9,659 nt of DNA. It comes from an uncultured bacterium (GTDB lineage Bacteria; Patescibacteriota; Minisyncoccia; Phycocordibacterales; UBA1006). Under the pieces are notes generated by a model. It was not told where the DNA came from. It made no database searches and saw only the letters and a program-made list of their open reading frames with translations. Positions within the stretch are counted from its first letter, which is position 1. The number at the start of each line of letters is the position of its first letter. Below, in pieces: positions 6,120 through 9,659 of this stretch. The translations under genes and the position numbers were made by a program. The DNA lies in NCBI GenBank assembly GCA_903873095.1, contig CAIQMU010000106.1, positions 1-9,659 on the forward strand, written 5' to 3'.

Positions 6120-6770
6120 ATGAAAAAGCAAACAACAATCTTCGTAATGCTCGCAGCGGCAATCATTATGACCCTGTCATCATGTCAGCAAACCTGCTAC
6201 ATGACCCAACCTAACGGAACGATAACTACCTATCAGGCTACAACCTGCGCTCCTCAAACTAATGGCTATAACGGCTATAACGGCGGTAATGGTTATACAG
6301 GCGGAAATGGAAATGGTGGAAATGGCACAGGTGGTACTGGCTGGACTCCGGTCACAGCCCCTACTAATCCATATGCTGGACGTACTACAGGTCTTTTCCT
6401 GCCAAGCGCATCATTCCTTGCTCAATATGGAATATCTGGACAAACCCAATTCGTTGAAGTCATAAAAGATTTCGATCAAAATGGATTTCCTGATGCTAAT
6501 GCATATGGCGGGGTAGATAACAGTGGTGTAAAAGTACCAGGATATCTGAGCTACGATGGTGGAGCTACAGGTTTTCCAAGTGTGATGGTGTGCAATGCTG
6601 GTGATCTGATCAGTATGAACACCAGTCGTGCAGGTGGCTATAGTACTGTTACACAGGTGTACGTGAGCAATGTGCCCTATGCCTATGACGTGAGCAATCC
6701 GACAGCTTTCACAGTCTCCTCTCCTTTATCAGGGTTTACCAACTCTGGTATCTACGTTAAAAGTATGTAG
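6120..6770 (+). CDS. Gly/Asn-rich secreted lipoprotein of unknown function
   Basis: The N-terminus is a lipoprotein signal: a Lys-rich start, a hydrophobic core and the lipobox L19-S-S-C22. C22 should be lipid-modified and anchor the 195-residue mature protein outside the membrane. After C26 and C43 a Gly/Asn/Tyr low-complexity spacer (48-74) leads to a globular part (about 75-216). This contains D117-F-D-Q-N-G-F-P-D125, which matches the D-x-D-x-[D/N]-G-x-x-D calcium-binding loop of EF-hand, dockerin or TSP3 type. A lone C158 lies in a VMVCNAGDLISM segment. I do not recognise the family. The start at 6120 is the one that gives the lipoprotein signal, 63 nt after the predicted transcription start. 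The gene is monocistronic with its own terminator and is followed by another small exported protein on a matching promoter. An outer-surface structural or binding role is inferred only from export and repeats. Confidence 0.85.
   Translation: MKKQTTIFVMLAAAIIMTLSSCQQTCYMTQPNGTITTYQATTCAPQTNGYNGYNGGNGYTGGNGNGGNGTGGTGWTPVTAPTNPYAGRTTGLFLPSASFLAQYGISGQTQFVEVIKDFDQNGFPDANAYGGVDNSGVKVPGYLSYDGGATGFPSVMVCNAGDLISMNTSRAGGYSTVTQVYVSNVPYAYDVSNPTAFTVSSPLSGFTNSGIYVKSM
6261..6341 (+). repeat. Gly/Asn low-complexity coding repeat
   Basis: Degenerate short units (AAYGGY, GGYTATAAC and similar) encode residues 48-74, an NGYNGYNGGNG-type spacer. The first units (ggctataac twice in tandem) are near identical at the DNA level, so the length may vary between strains by slippage. 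Confidence 0.7.
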
Positions 6771-6792
6771 GGTAAGGAGACACAAATCTTCC

Positions 6793-6823
6793 AAGCCGCT
6801 CTTATTTATAAGGGCGGTTTTTT
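6793..6823 (+). terminator. Terminator after the lipoprotein gene
   Basis: CCGCTCTTAT (6796-6805) and ATAAGGGCGG (6808-6817) pair over 10 bp with one G-U pair; the top of the stem probably opens to give a normal loop. Six Ts (6818-6823) follow. The T run ends 2 nt before the -35 box of the next gene's promoter. Confidence 0.85.
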
Positions 6824-6825
6824 AC

Positions 6826-6854
6826 TTGACAAATTATACTAATCATGCTATGAT
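6826..6854 (+). promoter_or_regulatory. Promoter of the small secreted protein gene
   Basis: TTGACA (6826-6831), a 17-bp spacer and TATGAT (6849-6854) with TGC before the -10 repeat the layout of the lipoprotein promoter. The predicted start is near 6861, with a leader of about 57 nt that is A-rich and lacks a Shine-Dalgarno. The element begins directly after the upstream terminator. Confidence 0.85.
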
Positions 6855-6917
6855 ATAAGTAGAGTTCTCTTCAAGTAAACAAATTCGTAAATCAATAATT
6901 AACAAAAAACAATCACA

Positions 6918-7313
6918 ATGAAAAAAGTAATGTTCGTAATCGCGGTCGTGTTCACAATAATGATCACGTCTAAAGCATCTGCTCAACAGCAACAGGCACA
7001 AGTCCAAAAGACTACCATGTGGGGGTATATCGTCTCTGATATACAAGCCATGAAGAATGGGAATTCCCAATTCTATGCATATCCTAACCCAAGAGGTGGC
7101 AGATCAAATATGGATCAAGTTGTGTGTCATATCACAACGGGGATCTATGCCGGTCAGGATGTACAATGTGCAATGGATGCAGGAATGGTTGCAGGTGGCA
7201 CCTATCAAAAAGGGGATGTGGTTGCCATAACACCAAGGTTCGTTATCATCAGTGGTAACGGGACAAATTGCAACTGTACTGGTGAAAAGAAATCAGGGTT
7301 TTGGAATCAGTAA
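6918..7313 (+). CDS. Small secreted protein with four cysteines, unknown function
   Basis: The 131-residue protein has a classical signal peptide (1-22, cut after KASA) followed by a Gln-rich start to the mature chain. The mature part (about 109 residues) is Gly/Thr/Val-rich and contains C70, C84, C118 and C120; the last pair lies in a TNCNCTG segment and may form disulfides with the first two. No membrane helix, lipobox or enzymatic motif is visible, and I do not recognise a family. It shares promoter design, leader style and MKK start with the lipoprotein gene upstream, so the two may be expressed together without being one operon. The start at 6918 is the only one giving the signal peptide. 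It is monocistronic, closed by a strong hairpin. It is likely a surface or extracellular protein; anything beyond that is not visible. Confidence 0.8.
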   Translation: MKKVMFVIAVVFTIMITSKASAQQQQAQVQKTTMWGYIVSDIQAMKNGNSQFYAYPNPRGGRSNMDQVVCHITTGIYAGQDVQCAMDAGMVAGGTYQKGDVVAITPRFVIISGNGTNCNCTGEKKSGFWNQ

Positions 7314-7335
7314 AAAGATTCTCAAAAAGACTGTC

Positions 7336-7364
7336 AAAGGTTATCCACTCGGGTAGCCTTTTTT
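7336..7364 (+). terminator. Terminator after the small secreted protein gene
   Basis: An 11-bp stem, AAAGGTTATCC (7336-7346) with GGGTAGCCTTT (7351-7361), includes two G-U pairs and closes an ACTC loop. It runs into six Ts (7359-7364). Confidence 0.85.
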
Positions 7365-7365
7365 A

Positions 7366-7393
7366 TTTGCTTTTATTTTCCTTGTGATATACT
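7366..7393 (+). promoter_or_regulatory. Extended -10 promoter of the second pilin pair
   Basis: TATACT (7388-7393) is preceded by TGA, an extended -10. The best -35 is a poor TTTGCT (7366-7371) at 16 bp. The predicted start is near 7400, giving a 33-nt leader. An AAGGA at 7410-7414 is too far (18 nt) from the ATG to act as a normal Shine-Dalgarno. Confidence 0.55.
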
Positions 7394-7432
7394 TAGCGTA
7401 TCCATTATTAAGGATTAATCGTCACATTCATC

Positions 7433-7795
7433 ATGAAAAAAATTCTTTCGCTTCCTTTACTCGCGTTTATCCCAGCTGTTGCATTTGCGCAAACGGCAGG
7501 AACAACAGGACTTGCGTATTTGGTTATCCAGATCAAGGGTCTTCTTTCAGCATTGTTCCCAATTGCTATCGCAATCGGAGTTCTAGCGTTCTTCTATGAA
7601 CTTATCATGTTCATCGTTCACAAGAGTGATGACAAGGCTGAGCAGTTCAAAAAAGGTATCCTCTTTAGTCTTTTGGCACTTTTCTTGATGTTTACATTCT
7701 TTGGACTCCTCAACGTTATCGCAAACACTCTTGGTCTTCAGGGTGCAGTAGGAGCCGGAGTAGGTGCAAACCAGATTCCTTCAGTTCAATTGTAA
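7433..7795 (+). CDS. Small VirB2/TrbC-like pilin protein
   Basis: The 120-residue protein has a signal peptide (1-19, cut AFA|Q) and two membrane helices (about 38-62 and 75-97) linked by a short charged loop (HKSDDKAEQFKK, 63-74). A Gly/Ala-rich tail follows. It parallels the small pilin at 5062 in several stretches: FFYEL against FFYNL in helix 1, a loop ending in FKK, and ALFLM against ALFIL in helix 2. The two are probably paralogues. The plan is that of VirB2/TrbC-type T4SS pilins. The ATG at 7433 starts the signal peptide. The next gene begins 4 bp after its stop and has the same topology. It is probably a pilus subunit or a membrane-embedded partner, and belongs to a unit expressed separately from the larger operon upstream. 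The identity as a pilin needs a profile search to confirm. Confidence 0.8.
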   Translation: MKKILSLPLLAFIPAVAFAQTAGTTGLAYLVIQIKGLLSALFPIAIAIGVLAFFYELIMFIVHKSDDKAEQFKKGILFSLLALFLMFTFFGLLNVIANTLGLQGAVGAGVGANQIPSVQL

Positions 7796-7799
7796 TTTC

Positions 7800-8141
7800 A
7801 TGTTCTCTTGGATTTTCCCCATAATCGCATATGCGGATGGTCCGATCAGTGTCAAATTACTGGTCTTTCGCATCAGTTACTACATTTTAAACCCGCTTAT
7901 CAAGGCTGGTTTTGTGGTTGCTTTTGTTTATTTTATTTGGGGAATTATTGAATATCTTCGTGATAAAAATGCAGGACGTATTTGGGAAACATCAGTATTT
8001 GATAAAGATGGTAAGACAACGAGTAAGGCGGGTGATCAAATTGTCTATGGACTTCTCGGGCTATTTATTATGGTTTCGGCATTTGGAATTCTCAGTTGGG
8101 TAAAAACTCTGATTGGTTCGACGGTTGTGATCCCTAATTAA
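7800..8141 (+). CDS. Small two-helix membrane protein, divergent pilin-like
   Basis: The 113-residue protein begins with a short hydrophobic segment ending in AYA|DG, which may be a very short signal peptide. Two membrane helices (about 28-51 and 80-103) follow, with a polar loop of about 28 residues between them (RDKNAGRIWETSVFDKDGKTTSKAGD). The GLLGLFIMVSAFGIL of helix 2 resembles helix 2 of the neighbouring pilin. The longer loop makes it the most divergent of the five hairpin proteins in the window. I start it at the ATG at 7800, 4 bp after the upstream stop; an earlier in-frame ATG at 7764 lies inside the upstream gene and would put polar residues before the hydrophobic segment. It is the last gene of its unit, before a bidirectional terminator. 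A role beside the upstream pilin is inferred from synteny. Confidence 0.75.
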   Translation: MFSWIFPIIAYADGPISVKLLVFRISYYILNPLIKAGFVVAFVYFIWGIIEYLRDKNAGRIWETSVFDKDGKTTSKAGDQIVYGLLGLFIMVSAFGILSWVKTLIGSTVVIPN

Positions 8142-8153
8142 AAAATTGCACAT

Positions 8154-8188
8154 AAAAAATCCCCGAAGCGTTAAGCTTTGGGGATTTT
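8154..8188. terminator. Bidirectional terminator between convergent genes
   Basis: AAAATCCCCGAAGC (8156-8169) pairs with GCTTTGGGGATTTT (8175-8188) over 14 bp with one G-U pair, around a GTTAA loop. The A run on the left (8154-8159) and the T run on the right give U tails on both strands. It ends 10 bp before the stop codon of the minus-strand gene. Confidence 0.9.
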
Positions 8189-8198
8189 GATAATGAAA

Positions 8199-9110
8199 TT
8201 ATTTTTTATCTTCATTATCATCAGTTTCCTTGTCCCAGTCCTTTGTTTTCCAGGAAGGGTCGCCGTTGATGAACTCGTTCTCCATTTTTTTCTGTTCGTC
8301 TTGGTTAGTCACCGCGTCCCAGACAATTTTTTGGTTAGGAGTAGGTTTGTTTGATTCATCATTTTCCCAACCATACCGAGGTGGAGCAGGTTTAGACTGT
8401 TGGTCGTTACCATCAGAAGATTTATTATCTCCGTCGTGATTAGACTTATCACTAGTACCGCCCCCGTCTGTCTGTTCAGCACGATGATCTTTTTTGTGAG
8501 GATGTTCCATTGGAGTGGGATGAAACATACTTACTACTATCGCAATAACAAGTATTGCGATAAATGCAATTGCAAATGGATGCATTTTCACACCAGCATT
8601 AGTATTTTGATTTGCTGGTTGTTGTTGGGGTTGTGCTGGCTGTGGAGGTGCTTGGTTAGCATGTTGCTGAAGTCCCATACCGGCAGTGCCACCTTGATCA
8701 ATAGCCTTTCCAAATAAACTCCGAAGTCCGACAGGTAAGAGCATGACAAGGATCAAAATACCATGAGCTATCATTGTTTTTTGAAACACCTCTTCCTCGA
8801 AAAGGTTTGCAGTCATCAGTATTCCCAAAGAAATAAAGAATGCCATATAGCCATAACCGTAGGCCTTCTTTTTTTCATCAGCGTCAAAGATGCTATCATC
8901 GAGCATATAGAAAAACTGTGCCAGGAGTCCTGTTGAGATTCCTGTAAACACGGCTATTACTATAGATGCTCCACCATGCCACAGAAGTGTAATCCAGTCT
9001 GTTGTTACAAACGGACTCCATCCAGGGATGAGTGCATTTAATAAATTTGCCAACAGGAGGATTCCTATAATATAAGCACCTCCTTTGAAAATACTTTGAA
9101 GATTTTCCAT
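8199..9110 (-). CDS. Five-helix membrane protein with long hydrophilic C-terminal tail, unknown function
   Basis: I do not recognise a family for this 303-residue protein. Four hydrophobic helices (about 12-30, 43-68, 86-104 and 112-132) form an N-terminal bundle, with a charged DDSIFDADEKKK loop between helices 2 and 3. A Pro/Gln/Asn linker (146-172) leads to a fifth helix (about 178-196) and then a 107-residue tail. The tail is rich in His (HPHKKDHR), Asp, Lys, Asn and Trp, and ends in acidic residues. The tail looks largely disordered. The ATG at 9110 lies about 50 nt after the predicted transcription start in an A/T-rich leader with no Shine-Dalgarno. It is a single-gene unit, convergent with the second pilin pair. 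The N-terminal bundle faintly recalls pilin-system or transport membrane proteins, but no motif supports a function. Confidence 0.8.
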   Translation of the reverse strand: MENLQSIFKGGAYIIGILLLANLLNALIPGWSPFVTTDWITLLWHGGASIVIAVFTGISTGLLAQFFYMLDDSIFDADEKKKAYGYGYMAFFISLGILMTANLFEEEVFQKTMIAHGILILVMLLPVGLRSLFGKAIDQGGTAGMGLQQHANQAPPQPAQPQQQPANQNTNAGVKMHPFAIAFIAILVIAIVVSMFHPTPMEHPHKKDHRAEQTDGGGTSDKSNHDGDNKSSDGNDQQSKPAPPRYGWENDESNKPTPNQKIVWDAVTNQDEQKKMENEFINGDPSWKTKDWDKETDDNEDKK

Positions 9111-9166
9111 GATTGTATTTTTTTTGTTTTAAAGAATGTTTTTAATCTATTTGTGAATTTGATACT

Positions 9167-9195
9167 ACTATAGCATTTTCTAAATAAAAAGTCAA
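9167..9195 (-). promoter_or_regulatory. Promoter of the five-helix membrane protein gene
   Basis: On the minus strand TTGACT (plus 9190-9195) and TATAGT (plus 9167-9172) are 17 bp apart, with TGC before the -10. The predicted start is near 9160. The -35 lies in an 18-bp palindrome. Confidence 0.8.
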
Positions 9196-9206
9196 GTACT
9201 TGACTT
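9189..9206. repeat. 18-bp palindrome, candidate operator between divergent transcription units
   Basis: AAGTCAAGTACTTGACTT is a perfect palindrome. Its left half carries the -35 box of the minus-strand membrane protein gene; its right half offers a TTGACT on the plus strand. The plus-strand TTGACT is 25 bp from the TAGTAT -10, too far to be the -35 for the tRNA. The site lies where a dimeric regulator could affect both directions. Confidence 0.5.
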
Positions 9207-9207
9207 G

Positions 9208-9236
9208 TTTCCAAAACAGGGAATTTATGCTAGTAT
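9208..9236 (+). promoter_or_regulatory. Probable extended -10 promoter of the tRNA-Lys gene
   Basis: TAGTAT (9231-9236) preceded by TGC is a good extended -10. The best -35 at 17 bp is a weak TTTCCA (9208-9213). The predicted start near 9243 leaves a 28-nt leader before the tRNA. Confidence 0.55.
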
Positions 9237-9270
9237 TTTAAGGCTTATTTGGGTTATTCACACCCACCTT

Positions 9271-9343
9271 GCACCCGTAGCTCAGTCGGTAGAGCAGTTG
9301 CCTCTTAAGCAAACGGTCGTAGGTCCGATTCCTACCGGGTGCA
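9271..9343 (+). tRNA. tRNA-Lys (anticodon CUU)
   Basis: A full 73-nt cloverleaf is present. The acceptor stem GCACCCG pairs with CGGGTGC (9336-9342), with discriminator A at 9343. The D stem is GCTC/GAGC. The anticodon stem has TTGC/GCAA pairing but a G-A mismatch at its outer pair (27-43). The loop CTCTTAA has anticodon CTT at 9304-9306, decoding AAG as Lys. The T arm is GTAGG/CCTAC with loop TCCGATT. The 3' CCA is not encoded. The T loop has C at position 55 where nearly all elongator tRNAs have U (pseudouridine 55). All other invariant positions seem normal. Confidence 0.92.
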
Positions 9344-9400
9344 CAAACAAGAAGTAGTTTATTTGAAGTTTTCATTTAAAAGGGTTATTATGAAACCATC

Positions 9401-9637
9401 ATGAATAAAAACGAATTTCAGCCAATTGATCTTAAAAAGGTCAGAGAGCAGGTTGAGAAAGAAAGAATTGAAAAGAAAGAGGATCAGGAACAAAAAAGTG
9501 TTTTCGTTGAAGAACGGGAACTCCTAGGTATGCCTTTCTATTTTTATTCTCACTATAATATTATCAATAATTTTGCAAAATTGTTATTGAATTCAAAGTG
9601 TAAGATATTATTTTCAATCAATAGTAATTTGAAATGA
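9401..9637 (+). CDS. Short charged protein of uncertain status (78 residues)
   Basis: The first 40 or so residues are very polar, with a Lys/Glu-rich helical stretch (VREQVEKERIEKKEDQEQKS) that could form a coiled coil. The part after about residue 45 changes to an Asn/Ile/Phe/Tyr-rich composition that looks like translated A/T-rich non-coding DNA, so the true gene may end or be frameshifted near 9530. It ends at TGA. The start is the ATG at 9401, 58 nt after the tRNA. An AGGG (9381-9384) stands 5 nt before another ATG at 9390 that opens a four-codon frame ending in the TGA at 9402-9404, overlapping this start. I do not recognise a family. It could be an intact small protein, a degraded remnant or a chance frame. 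Confidence 0.45.
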   Translation: MNKNEFQPIDLKKVREQVEKERIEKKEDQEQKSVFVEERELLGMPFYFYSHYNIINNFAKLLLNSKCKILFSINSNLK

Positions 9638-9659
9638 ACAACAGAACAAAAAATTGTCA

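Noticed and set aside
6261..6341. CRISPR-like or tandem repeat array
   Set aside because: The repeats are short, degenerate, codon-phased and encode a Gly/Asn spacer; there are no spacers or flanking cas genes.
7764..7799. Upstream ATG in frame with the pilin-like gene at 7800
   Set aside because: It overlaps the preceding pilin gene and adds polar residues ahead of the hydrophobic N-terminus.
9200..9236. TTGACT of the palindrome as -35 for the tRNA promoter
   Set aside because: It is 25 bp from the TAGTAT -10, too far; the weak TTTCCA at 17 bp plus the TGC extension explains the site better.

Overview
The window looks like a chromosomal segment of a Patescibacteria/CPR bacterium, most likely of the Parcubacteria group. 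The evidence is: several short VirB2/TrbC-like two-helix pilin proteins; large exported proteins that end in the same hairpin and carry Cys-rich 'WTW-x-C' modules; an orphan solute-binding protein; moderately A+T-rich DNA; almost no Shine-Dalgarno sequences; and very compact gene packing. TGA reads as a normal stop (the last ORF ends with it), so the Gracilibacteria/Absconditabacteria recoding is not indicated. The lineage is an inference from family knowledge, not from a marker gene.

Layout. Bases 1-195 are the 3' end of a RusA-family Holliday junction resolvase gene, closed by a strong hairpin terminator (194-226). Immediately after it a consensus-like promoter (230-259) starts a five-gene + strand operon running to 5460. 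It encodes a SAM-dependent methyltransferase (266-793), a membrane-anchored family 1 solute-binding protein (800-2179), two large exported pilin-hairpin proteins with beta-sandwich and Cys-rich ectodomains (2193-3299 and 3312-5060), and a small pilin-like protein (5062-5460). The genes are 1-13 bp apart. A symmetric terminator (5481-5507) separates the operon from a convergent minus-strand gene for a 101-residue helical-repeat protein (5533-5838). A 281-bp divergent intergenic region follows.

Two monocistronic + strand genes come next: a Gly/Asn-rich lipoprotein (6120-6770) and a small secreted Cys-containing protein (6918-7313). Each has its own near-consensus promoter, a long A-rich leader without Shine-Dalgarno, and a terminator. 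A second pilin pair (7433-7795 and 7800-8141) is read from an extended -10 promoter and ends at a bidirectional terminator shared with a convergent minus-strand five-helix membrane protein with a long hydrophilic tail (8199-9110). A palindrome-centred divergent promoter region, a tRNA-Lys(CUU) gene (9271-9343) and a short charged ORF of uncertain status (9401-9637) close the window.

How the genes may work together (inference): the five pilin-hairpin proteins, the anchored binding protein and the two small exported proteins look like parts of a cell-surface apparatus, possibly a pilus or type IV secretion-like structure used for attachment or uptake. No ATPase (VirB4/VirD4), VirB6/VirB8-10 homologue or ABC permease lies in this window, so any such machine would need genes elsewhere. 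Four of the single-gene promoters share one architecture (ACTTGAC[A/T], a 17-bp spacer, and a TGC extended -10), and two of these have a palindrome over the -35 box.
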